Shown piece after piece: positions 18,323 to 27,400 of a stretch of 64,000 bases of DNA. A program made the translations under genes and the position numbers. The number at the start of each line of letters is the position of its first letter. Position 1 is the stretch's first letter. The notes under the pieces were generated by a model, which was not told where the DNA came from, made no database searches, and was given only the letters and a program-made list of their open reading frames with translations. Source of the DNA: Acrocarpospora catenulata (GTDB lineage: Bacteria > Actinomycetota > Actinomycetes > Streptosporangiales > Streptosporangiaceae); the NCBI RefSeq assembly GCF_018476525.1, contig NZ_JAHCST010000010.1:186001-250000 (forward strand), in the 5' to 3' direction.

Positions 18323-18367
18323 GCGCCCTGAGGGATTCGAACCCCCGACCGTCGGATTAGAAGCAAG
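18323..18367 (-). other. 3' fragment of tRNA-Arg(UCU), attachment-site-like (left)
   Basis: Reading leftward, the 45 bases start CTTGCTTCTAATCCG (3' side of an anticodon loop with UCU), continue through a T-arm with GGTTCGAATCC and end with the acceptor strand GGGCGC. There is no 5' half, so it cannot be a functional tRNA. The anticodon-loop-to-3'-end span is the usual crossover target of tyrosine integrases. An almost identical copy lies at 33799-33843 in the same orientation. Confidence 0.72.
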
Positions 18368-18490
18368 ATCCTTTAGTGTTGCGACGTGTCAGTTCGTGTT
18401 AGCCCGTTCAGTGTGGGGCTGGTTTAGGTGTCCGCTTGTGACGCGTCCTGACGCCCCGTTCCGGGACGGACGAGCACGGACCAAGCACAG
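18367..18490. repeat. Repeat arm copy B
   Basis: It directly follows the tRNA fragment: GATCCTTTAGTGTTGCGACG through GACGCCCCGTTCCGGGACGG and GAGCACGGACCAAGCAC. It matches copies A (10248) and C (33843). Similarity ends near 18490, before the pPIWI-RE codons that copies A and C share. Confidence 0.75.
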
Positions 18491-18504
18491 CTAACCTATC
18501 AGTT

Positions 18505-18795
18505 TCATGATACAGTGCGTGCCTTCACCCCCTGGATCAGCCCGTCGCCGTCGTACCGCCACGCGGTGGCCACCGACGCTCCGAAACCTTCCTCGACCTC
18601 GGTGAATGTTTCGCCCTTGCGCAGATAGGCGAGCACCAGCAGGGCTGTCGGCGCGCTCTTGCCGGGCGTGGCCGAACCGAGCCGCCCTCTGGTGGCGGCC
18701 AGGACCGCGTCGTATCCTTGCCCGCTGCACAAGGCCAGATTCAGCACTGCCGCCATGCTCGCCGACGACCTGCTCGCCTGGCTGCGCCTGCTCAT
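18505..18795 (-). pseudogene. N-terminal fragment of an IS5-type transposase
   Basis: The segment ALLVLAYLRKGETFTEVEEG followed by FGASVATAWRY matches the N-terminal helix-turn-helix of actinobacterial DDE transposases (IS5/IS1647-like). The DDE core is absent; the frame becomes unrelated at the junction with repeat arm B. Confidence 0.55.
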
Positions 18796-18907
18796 CCTCC
18801 AACGTCACCCGACACTGCGCACCACCACCCCCGCCCTCCTGCGCCTACCCTCCGATCATCCCCACACCGCCGACCTGATCACAGCAGGATTCGCCCCCTG
18901 GCCCTAA
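18731..18907 (+). pseudogene. C-terminal transposase fragment (IS1380-like)
   Basis: The frame reads MLADDLLAWLRLLILQRHP and LRTTTPALLRLPSD, which resembles the end of IS1380-family transposases (a LLAW-type helix followed by an R-L-R segment). It is only about 58 codons and overlaps the opposite-strand IS5-type fragment. Assignment is tentative. From 18908 to 19084 I see only the leader of the next gene. Confidence 0.4.
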
Positions 18908-19084
18908 TGTGAGTCACAGAAGAATATTTTGTCCCCAAGTTTCACGAGAGTCCGACAGGAGGGTTGTACCGACCCGCAAGCCCTTGGCGATCAGTCGCAC
19001 ATTCGTTCCCATTGTCGATTGAGCATCCGAGAGTCATAGTCCAGAAGAGAAGGACATTTCAGAGGCTAAGAGACAGGAGCTTCG

Positions 19085-19522
19085 ATGGCTTACGCCCGAA
19101 GCGGGAAGCAACTGTCGGGCGGTATCGATCTGGACGCCATTATGGCGTACGGGATGGATGAGAGCGGGAAGCTCGAAAGAAGCGGCGCGCAAGAGGACCA
19201 AATCCGTAGACCTTGCAAAGTGCTGCTGACACGCGTCGCTACCAGGTTCGGCCTCGATGCCGTCGCTTATGGCGAGGTTCATCTCAAAGAGACACATGCC
19301 CGCCCCGCCTATGCTGACGAGGTCGGTAGCGGCAGGATCGCCCATCTAGAAGTCAAAGCTCCGAATCGGAATGCCCAGGAGGCTCCATATTGGCGACCGG
19401 GCAAGCGGGAACGTGGGCGATGGGAACACATGTCAGTACTACCCGACCTGGTCAACACCGATAACACGTCCCGGGTGTGGGTGCTAAAGGTTACGTCTGA
19501 CGGTTATACGAGCCCACGATGA
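19085..19522 (+). CDS. Truncated N-terminal nuclease region of a type ISP-like enzyme
   Basis: 145 residues, ATG 19085 eight bases after ACAGGAG. The centre reads ARPAYADEVGSG then AHLEVKAPN, the D...ExK pattern of PD-(D/E)XK nucleases. It is followed by RWEHMSVLPDLVNTD, the segment that comes next in the N-terminal nuclease of type ISP restriction-modification enzymes. The rest of such an enzyme is missing; instead the stop codon overlaps the start of a complete type ISP-like gene (ATGA). It may be a relic, or a separately encoded nuclease subunit. Codons are less GC-biased than in the flanking chromosome. Confidence 0.6.
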   Translation: MAYARSGKQLSGGIDLDAIMAYGMDESGKLERSGAQEDQIRRPCKVLLTRVATRFGLDAVAYGEVHLKETHARPAYADEVGSGRIAHLEVKAPNRNAQEAPYWRPGKRERGRWEHMSVLPDLVNTDNTSRVWVLKVTSDGYTSPR

Positions 19523-22500
19523 CTGCCTTACGCACCTACCTTGAAGGTATGCAGGCCATCCACGCGACGGGCGAGGCTGTCAAGGAAACTTCTTACTATG
19601 GGCAACTCGAAGGGCTGCTCAATCAGGTCGGCAAGTCTCTCTCTCCCGCAATTACCTGCGTGTTGACCACTAAGAACCGGGGCGCAGGGCTGCCTGACGG
19701 TGGCCTGTTCATCGCTGGCCAGGCAGTCGCCGAGGCTGGTGATAGCGCGCTTCTCGCGCGAGCTCCTGAGCGCGGTGTTGTTGAGGCCAAGGGACCGTCC
19801 CATGACATCATCCGCGTCTCCCACTCCGCCCAGATCAAGCGCTACTTAGAGCGCTACGGCAAAATCCTTGTCTGCACTTACCGCGACTTCCTCATCCTTC
19901 GCTTGGACTCCAACGGCGTGGCCCAGGCGAGTGAGCGTTTCACGTTAGCGGCTGACGAAGAGTCCTTTTGGGCGCTCGATCCCCGAAAGACCGACAACGA
20001 ACGAGGCGCCGACTTTGTCGGCTATCTGGAGCGCATGCTCTGGAGCGACGCACCACTGAGTTCCCCCGCCGACCTCGCAGGGTTTTTAGCTGCCTACGCT
20101 CGCACAGGCTTGAAACGCGTCGAGGCAACAGGCGACATGCAGAGCCTCTCGTTCTTGCAGAGCACACTGGAGGAAGCCCTAGGTCTGCGTTTCGAGGATA
20201 AGCACGGTGACCATTTCTTCCGATCGGCCCTCGTGCAAACGCTGTTCTACGGCGTCTTCGCCGCATGGGTCTTCTGGGCAGAAAAGCAGCCTGAGCAGAC
20301 CACCGAGCGCTTCGCCTGGCGGCAGGCCCAGTGGACGTTGCCTGTGCCGATGGTTCGCGTGCTCTTCCAGCAACTAACCACGCCTGCGAACCTACCGGTT
20401 GGCCTTGACGAGGTACTCGACTGGACTGACGACGTCCTTGCACGAGTGGACCGAAAGCTGTTTTTCCAGCGCTTCGAAGCCGCTGAAGCCGTCCAGTCCT
20501 TTTACGAACCGTTCCTACAGGCATACGATCCCGGACTTCGGCGAGAACTTGGTGTCTGGTATACCCCTCCAGAAGTCGTCCACTACATGGTCGCCAGTGT
20601 CGACCAAGCTCTGCGCACACGCTTCGGCTTACCTTTAGGGCTTGCCGACCCAAGAGTTCACGTACTTGATCCGTGTACGGGAACGGGGTCTTACCTGACC
20701 GCCATCCTCGAAAAGATCGTCACTACTTTGAAGGCGTGCGGCGATGATGGGCTTATCGCGGCAGACGTCAAGGAGGCAGCGCTCTCACGAATCCATGGCT
20801 TCGAGTTGTTGCCTGCGCCGTTCGTGATCGCGCATTTGCAACTCGGGCTTGCTTTGCAGCGCCTCGGCGTGCCACTCGATGCAAAGGCTGGAGAGCGTGC
20901 CAGTGTGTATCTGACAAACGCCCTGACCGGTTGGGTCGAAGATAGTGATAGCGCAAAGCTGCCGTTCCCCGAATTTCTGCTATTCCCTGAATTTGCCGCG
21001 GAGCGGAATGCGGCTCGAGCAGTCAAGCGTAACCAACCGATCCTCGTCGTTCTAGGCAACCCTCCCTATAACGGCTTCGCGGGTGTGTCCGGAAAGGAAG
21101 AAGGCGGCCTAATCGAACCCTACAAAGAAGGACTAGCTCACGACTGGAATGTGACCAAGAACAAGCTTGACGATCTTTACATCCGCTTTTTTCGCATCGC
21201 AGAGCGCCGCATCGCAGAGCAGACCGGAAAGGGTATTATCTGCTTCGTCACTAATTCCTCGTGGCTAGGCGATCCGTCCGCAGTTGTTATGCGCAAGCGA
21301 CTCCTTACGGAGTTCGACGACATCACCATCGACCATCTCAACGGCGATAGCCGCGAAACTGGCAAGAAGACACCGGCCGGGGATCCGGACCCCTCCATCT
21401 TCTCTACGAAGCTTAACCCTGCTGGGATCACACGAGGCGTCGCCATCAGCACCCTTATCCGTGTTGCGGCTCATACCGACGAGCCAGCCACGATCCGGTA
21501 TCGCGATTTTTGGGGGCAAGACAAGCGCGAACAGCTCGCCGCCACCACCGCCCAACCCGAGGTCGGACCAGCTTACGAGCCCCTTGCGCCTGATCAATCT
21601 AACTGGTTCCGTCTGCTGCGCTGGCGCACGGGCGAGGGTTACACCAATTGGCCGGCGATCAACGAACTGTGTTCCGAAGCTCCTATGCTCGGCCTCAACG
21701 AGAACCGCCAATTCGCCCTCATCGACAGCGATCGTGACGCCCTGGCCACCCGTATCCGTACCTACCTGAATCCCAACGTCCCAATGGAGCAGGTTGACCC
21801 TCGACTGAGCAGAACCTTCGCGGGCTTCGATCCCGAGAAGGTTCGCAGGCGCCTGCTAACCGCACGGCCCTTCGACGAGCAGCGCATCCAGCGCTTCCAG
21901 TTCCGTCCGCTCGACATGCGATATGCCTACGTTGAGACCGTGGCGCCCTTGTGGAACCGGTCGCGACCACTGCTCGTCGCCGCTGCCGAGGCTTCCTCTG
22001 GCTTTCTTCTAGTGCGCCGCCGCGCCCCACGGGTGCTCGACGGCGCGACCTTACATTTCTCCGACTCCCTCGTAGACCAAAAGGTTCTGTTTACCGACGC
22101 ATACGCCATCCCGTTCTGGCTGTCAGCTGGACAAGACAGGAACGACAACGGGGTTGCCTCACTATTTGACTTGGATACAGAGGAATCGGCGGAGCCATGG
22201 AGACCTAACCTCTCCGATAAGGCATTGACCTATCTGCGGCAACTGGGAATCGACGACGCGAAATCCGCCCAAGACAGCGCAACCCTCATTTGGTTCCATG
22301 CGCTTGCTATCGGCGTTTCGCCCCTCTACGGGGAACAAAACGGCGAGGCCGTGCGTTCCGACTGGCCCCGCATCCCCCTGCCCAACTCGGAAGCAGCGTT
22401 GCGGGCATCAGCAGCCATCGGCCGGCAGGTCGCGGCGCTGCTTAACCTTGACGAACCCTCGAGCGATGTCGCTTCAACTCGCTTGAAGCCGTTCCTGCGG

Positions 22501-22962
22501 ACAGTAGCCGTCATTGAGCGGATCGACGGCAAGCCCTTGGACCCAGGCAAGGGAGACCTAGCCGTCACCGCTGGCTGGGGAATCGTCCAGCAGCGCGCAG
22601 TCATGCCGGGCGCCGGCAAGTTCGACGTACGTGAACGGGACACACTCCAGAGCGAGGGGGCCACCGAAGAAGAGAGCGACGTCCTCGGCACACAGACACT
22701 CGACATCTATCTCAACGTGATAGCGCGCTGGCGCGGGGTGCCAGCGGCAGTTTGGGACTACAAGATCGGCGGCTTCCAGGTGCTGCGCAAGTGGCTAAGC
22801 TACCGAGACAAGCGTGTCCTCGGTCGCGATCTCACCCTTGCGGAAGCCCGCGAGTTCACCAACACCGTGCGTCGACTCACGGCGCTCGTGCTTCTCGCGC
22901 CTGAACTCGACGCAAACTATCGTGCGGCTCTAACCGTGCCAGGCGAGCGGCTGAGACGCTGA
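19519..22962 (+). CDS. Type ISP/IIG-like restriction-modification enzyme (nuclease plus N6-adenine methyltransferase)
   Basis: 1147 residues. The N-terminus carries a PD-(D/E)XK core: P59-D60 in GLPDGGLF and E89-A-K91 in GVVEAKG. A helical connector runs to about 340. The methyltransferase has motif I DPCTGTGSYL (384-393) and motif IV LGNPPYNGF (NPPY at 514-517), so N6-adenine methylation is expected. The region after about 700, ending in an ISP-like YKIGGFQVLRKWLSYR block, would recognise the DNA target. No ATP-dependent translocase motif is present in this polypeptide, unlike classical type ISP. It is translationally coupled to the 145-residue frame upstream. An IS3 element begins two bases after the stop. 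DNA is visibly less GC-rich than the left flank, suggesting transfer. Confidence 0.85.
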   Translation: MTALRTYLEGMQAIHATGEAVKETSYYGQLEGLLNQVGKSLSPAITCVLTTKNRGAGLPDGGLFIAGQAVAEAGDSALLARAPERGVVEAKGPSHDIIRVSHSAQIKRYLERYGKILVCTYRDFLILRLDSNGVAQASERFTLAADEESFWALDPRKTDNERGADFVGYLERMLWSDAPLSSPADLAGFLAAYARTGLKRVEATGDMQSLSFLQSTLEEALGLRFEDKHGDHFFRSALVQTLFYGVFAAWVFWAEKQPEQTTERFAWRQAQWTLPVPMVRVLFQQLTTPANLPVGLDEVLDWTDDVLARVDRKLFFQRFEAAEAVQSFYEPFLQAYDPGLRRELGVWYTPPEVVHYMVASVDQALRTRFGLPLGLADPRVHVLDPCTGTGSYLTAILEKIVTTLKACGDDGLIAADVKEAALSRIHGFELLPAPFVIAHLQLGLALQRLGVPLDAKAGERASVYLTNALTGWVEDSDSAKLPFPEFLLFPEFAAERNAARAVKRNQPILVVLGNPPYNGFAGVSGKEEGGLIEPYKEGLAHDWNVTKNKLDDLYIRFFRIAERRIAEQTGKGIICFVTNSSWLGDPSAVVMRKRLLTEFDDITIDHLNGDSRETGKKTPAGDPDPSIFSTKLNPAGITRGVAISTLIRVAAHTDEPATIRYRDFWGQDKREQLAATTAQPEVGPAYEPLAPDQSNWFRLLRWRTGEGYTNWPAINELCSEAPMLGLNENRQFALIDSDRDALATRIRTYLNPNVPMEQVDPRLSRTFAGFDPEKVRRRLLTARPFDEQRIQRFQFRPLDMRYAYVETVAPLWNRSRPLLVAAAEASSGFLLVRRRAPRVLDGATLHFSDSLVDQKVLFTDAYAIPFWLSAGQDRNDNGVASLFDLDTEESAEPWRPNLSDKALTYLRQLGIDDAKSAQDSATLIWFHALAIGVSPLYGEQNGEAVRSDWPRIPLPNSEAALRASAAIGRQVAALLNLDEPSSDVASTRLKPFLRTVAVIERIDGKPLDPGKGDLAVTAGWGIVQQRAVMPGAGKFDVRERDTLQSEGATEEESDVLGTQTLDIYLNVIARWRGVPAAVWDYKIGGFQVLRKWLSYRDKRVLGRDLTLAEAREFTNTVRRLTALVLLAPELDANYRAALTVPGERLRR

Positions 22963-23002
22963 GTGATGTGCCCTGTGTTGCGTAGAGTCGCGTTGCTGGA
23001 CT

Positions 23003-23890
23003 TCATGCCGGTTGGCGGGCTGGGTAAAGCATCTCGTATTCGATGGGTGTGCGCATCCCGAGAGCGCTGTGGCGGCGTTGCCGGTTGTGGAAGATCTCAA
23101 GGTAGTCGAAGATCGCGTTGGCGAGTTCGATGCGGGTCTTCCACCGTTGTCGGTTGAGTAATTCGACCTGCATACGCCCCCAGAACGACTCGATGACCGC
23201 GTTATCGAAGCAGTCGCCGATCGACCCCATCGACGGCACCAGGCCGGACTCCTGGGCGCGGCGGGTGAACGCCCAGGAGGTGAACTGCACCCCGTGATCG
23301 GAGTGGATCAGGCCGTCCGGCTCTGGGGCCCGGTTCTGGATGGCCATACCGAGCGCGTTGGTGACCAGCGTCGCGGTCTGGGTTGAGTCGATCGACCAGC
23401 CGACGACACGGCGAGAATAGACGTCCAGCACGACACAGCAGTAGACCTTGCCCTCCCGAGTGGGATGTTCGGTGATGTCGGTAACCCATAACTTGTTGGG
23501 CGCATCTCGGTGGAAGTCCCGGTCGACCAGGTCAGCGGCGGTCGGCATCTGCGGGATCGGGCGGCGGCGCCGATTGCCGGGCAGGCCGCAGATCCCGTGG
23601 CGCCGCATGAGCATCTCACAGTGCAGTGAGCGACGATCAGGCCGCTTCCCAAGGTGAGCTCAGCATGGACGCGGCGAGCACCGTAGGTGCCACGGGAGGC
23701 GGCGTGGATCTGCTTGATCCGTTCGGTCAGCCAGGCATGCCGCAGCGAGCGGGGCGAGGGCGATCGGCCGCGCCAGGCGAAGTAGCCCGACTCTGAGACG
23801 CCCAGCACCCGGCAGGCGACCTGGACGGGCATGCCTTCGCCGGCCATCACCGCGATGGCTTCGAACCGTCTTTTGGGGGCACCACCCCTC
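23003..23890 (-). pseudogene. IS3-family transposase OrfB, frameshifted
   Basis: The upstream part (about 23890-23622) reads RRFEAIAVMAG, VLGVSESGYFAWRGR and RGTYGARRVHAEL, typical of OrfB. After IVAHCTV the frame is lost. It resumes one frame over as MLMRRHGICGLPGNRRRR and continues through the DDE core, with LWVTDITEH, GLIHSDHGVQFTS and DNAVIESFWGRMQVE. A single missing G in ACTGTGAGATG near 23613-23622 explains the break. The element is therefore probably immobile. Confidence 0.82.
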
Positions 23891-24152
23891 GCACAAGCTC
23901 GATCGCCCGCTTGGTGACGGCCAGTTCGGTCTCCAGCTCGTGGATCCGCTTGCGGGCGGCCAGCAACTCGACCTGTTCGCTCGAAGTGACGCCGGGCAAC
24001 TGGCCCTTGTCGATCAGGTCCTGCTTGCGCCACGCATAGACGGTCTGCTCACTGATCCCCAGATCACGAGCGACGTCCCGGACGGGACGCCCCGCCTCGA
24101 CCAGATCCAACACCTTGCGACGGAACTCCGGAGGGTAGCCCCTGCGTGGCAT
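23847..24152 (-). CDS. IS3-family transposase OrfA
   Basis: 101 residues: an HTH with RDVARDLGISEQTVYAWRKQ, then a leucine-zipper-like helix (ELLAARKRIHELETELAVTK). ATG 24152 gives the normal start MPRRGYPPEFR. At the 3' end a CCCCCAAAAGA stretch is a likely -1 slippage site for making OrfAB. OrfA itself looks intact. Confidence 0.85.
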   Translation of the reverse strand: MPRRGYPPEFRRKVLDLVEAGRPVRDVARDLGISEQTVYAWRKQDLIDKGQLPGVTSSEQVELLAARKRIHELETELAVTKRAIELVRGVVPPKDGSKPSR

Positions 24153-24402
24153 GCCGACCTCTTCTCCTGGGGTCAATGGCACACAAGTCAACCAAAGTGA
24201 CTCCACAGAGGACGGGGCACATCAGTGACTCCACGGAAGGCAGGGCACATCAGATTATGAGTTCCCTGGTTTCGTGTCGCGGTGTGGCTGCATGGGTTCG
24301 GTGTGCCGTTTGTCCGCGACTTCGCCGATTCTCGTGCCGGGCCGTACCGCGTGGTGATGGCCTGTGCCGGTGTTGCCGATCCTCGAACGAGCCCCGGCCT
24401 GA

Positions 24403-27400
24403 TCATCGACGGGATCGCTTCGGGCGGGCTGTGAGCTGTTCGACGATTAGCAGTGGGCTCCGCTCCGCGGTGAACCAGTCACTGACGATGACGCGCGAAG
24501 GGTCTCCCGCGTACTCCGCAGCCGCGTCAAGCGCGGATCGAAGACGAGGACTCGTCAGACTGACTTCGCACGCCTCCAGAGGGTGGCGGACCACGACTGC
24601 GTACGGCTTCCGCCGCACCTGAACTCCGAGTACGCCCGCATCCGGTTGAAGGAATTCGCCCTCGAACAAGGCCTGGACACCGCCCAACGAGGTCCGCTCC
24701 CGCGCAAGCGTGGCTTGCGTGTGCTGGAGTTTCTCGCCCGACAGCACCCTGAAAAGGTCCGCTCCGAGACGCCAGTCGAGCAAGGGGTGATAGACCATGT
24801 TCTCGTAGTCGCGAAGACAGCCGTAGCAGGAAGTCTGGCACAAGTCCGCATGCTTGCTCTCAGCCAATCCGCCCAGGAACTGCTCGACGTGCTGGGCAAA
24901 CGCAGGGGCGACCTCCCCGAGGTGGGTGCTGAATCCGGCGCCGTTCTCCAAGGCGTCCGATAGAAAGGCGTAGAACGCAGTGCCATCCGCATGTGGAGCT
25001 GGGTGGACTCCGGCGATCAGCTCTCGCGGGTCGACATCCAAAAACTCTGCGGCTGCAGTCCGCAAGAGGAATGCCAGCGAATACCACGCTGCCCGGCGGC
25101 CTTGATGAAGATCGGCGGCGAAGCGTGGCGTGGGGTTTTCCAACCCCAAGCGCAGCCCCTGGACTTCGTCGATTGTGGTGCGAGGTCCGATGAAGAGGAA
25201 ATCTGTGGGGAGGACCGCACCGATGGCTGCTGTCAGGGCTTCGCCGAAACCCTTCGCCGTGGGATCTACGTCGGTCGGAACGACATAGCCGCCCCAACTA
25301 CCGGTAGCACGGCGGAAGACGAAGCCGTTGCCAGCGTTGTCGTTGATGACGTAGCGCTTACCCGGGCCCGAGTACAACTCGGCCGCCCGCAACGAGGTGT
25401 GAGTCAGCTTGTCGAAGGTAGTGGTTGCTCGCGCGGCCACCATCCGTGCTGACCAGGAAAAGTTACCGTCGAAGTCATCGGGCGGGCTCGCGCGGAAGCC
25501 CGCCGGCTCCCGAAGATCTACAACTCGGAAGTCGGTGAAACCACAGAGCGGGCAGGCGCTCCTGGTGCCGTCCTCGCTGAGGTGGCTGCACTGCGGGCAC
25601 AACCCGATCGTCCGCGGATTTTCTAGAGGGTCGGGTACGGGTGTGGGCTTGCCACGTGTGCTTGGTATGAAGTCGGTCACGCCCACCACGGTGAAGACCT
25701 GGCCATCCTTAACGATCTCGCTGCCGGGAGCGAAGGACGATACAGCCAGAGCGAGGTCTCGGTCGATGGTCTCGTCGGGAGGCCATGGGTAGGAGCGCTT
25801 CGGCTCTTCCAGGTAGAGCTGGCGTACTCGTGTAGGGAAGCCGAACATCGGCAGAACTCCCAGATGAGCAAGGCGCTCACCGAGATCTTCGGTCTCTCCG
25901 GCCAACCCGGCAAGTTCCGTCACGCGATCGATGCGCTGCTGCACCCAGCGCGCATCGAAACGATCAGAGGTGAACTTCGTGAAGGCCGTAAGAGCCTGGA
26001 CAGCCGAGACGATCCGATCGTGATGGTCGCGGCACCACTGGCGAATGGCTGGTTCCGCATCCGGCCAATCAGCAGCAGCCCCGAACTGGCCATGGACACC
26101 CGACCTCTTGGGATTGGCGAGCCCTGTTCCAGCGAAAGCCAGACGCAACATCTCACTCGTGACGGTTCGCTCCAAGATCTCCGGCCGATTGAGCGCCAGG
26201 TACGGAGCAGGGACTGGATCGTTGGTCACCGCATGAGGGTTGCGGAAGTAGTGCTCATCGTGGCTTCGGCCTCGGCAGACGGTCAGGGCGATGGCGACGG
26301 GTGAGGACCGGCGTCCCGCGCGGCCAACGCGTTGCTGGTAGTTGAAGCGGGTCGGGGGCATGTTGGCCATCACGACAGCGGAAAGAGGGCCGATGTCCAC
26401 TCCGGCCTCCATCGTGGTGGTGACCGATAGGAGGTCCAGCTCGTGAACGAGCGGTTCCTCGCTCTCTTCGAGAAAGACTCGTTGGAAGCGAGCCTGGCGT
26501 CGCTGCGCCTCGATACGCCCAGTTTGGCCCGTTAGTTCCGCGCAGTTGAGGCGGAAGGCCCCTGCGCCGGTGGCGGCTTTCCACGCATAGTAGTCGTCTC
26601 CGGCATCCCTTAGTGGCTGGGGCTCTTGAGACAGGCGGGCGTAGCACCCGGTGCAGATGCTGGCGCTTGGGGAGAGATGCTGGCGGGCGCAAGTCTCACA
26701 GCGCCAGGCTTGATCGCTGGCGGGGCGGATTGCAACCTGCGTCGGATTGATGAGGAACTCGGTGACGATTCCGCGCCAATAGGCCTCGGCTTGGTCTTGA
26801 ATGTCACCTGTATCGAGACCGTGCTCACGGGCGACTCGCTTCCAGTAGGCGTTGAGCCGCTTGGGCGCCTTCGTGTACGGGTCGCGAAGGCTGGGGAAGC
26901 GCCTTAGCTCGGCGAGGATTCGGAGACTTCCCTGACCGAGACCCGGGATTTTTGTATCGGGGCGAGCATCCGCTGCGTCGACCCAGCCCATGCCGAGTGA
27001 CTCAAAGTCTCGGTTCGATCCGGAGAACAGGGCTTCGATAGCGTTCTCGAGTAGGTCTTCTTCGGCCGTGAGAACGGTGTCGCGCATCGCGTCGGAGAGC
27101 TGAGGAATGAGCCGGGGCGGGTTGACCTTCCAGTCATAGAGGCTGTGCCAGTCCTGACCGCCTGGTTGCTGCACCGATCGCCGGGGGCCGGCGGGGTTGA
27201 CGCCGAGTGCCATCAGGCGCCGATGGATGATCGTCCTTGCCAGGAGATCGAGTCGTAGCGGCGCGGTGAGCTTGGCGCGGGCTGCCAGCGCCGCCTGCTC
27301 GTCGCCGTCGAGCCAGGCGAGCCGGAGATCTCTGAGTGCTTCTCGGTCCTTGGCTTCGAGACGTTTCAGATCCGCGGGGTTTCCCGAGGTCTGGGCGCGG

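Larger units (their letters stand above)
22964..24252 (-). mobile_element. IS3-family insertion sequence with doubled right inverted repeat
   Basis: The left end begins TGATGTGCCCTGTGTTGCGT (22964). The right end, read inward from 24252, begins TGATGTGCCCTGCCTTCCGT, and a second copy starts at 24224 (TGATGTGCCCCGTCCTCTGT). Inside are orfA and a frameshifted orfB in the order and frames of IS3 elements. No target duplication is evident (GAG left, GAT right). It lies between the type ISP-like gene and the DUF1998 helicase gene. Confidence 0.85.

Noticed and set aside
18323-18367. Functional tRNA-Arg gene
   Set aside because: Only the segment from the anticodon loop to the 3' end is present; the acceptor 5' strand and D-arm are missing. 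The same holds for 33799-33843.
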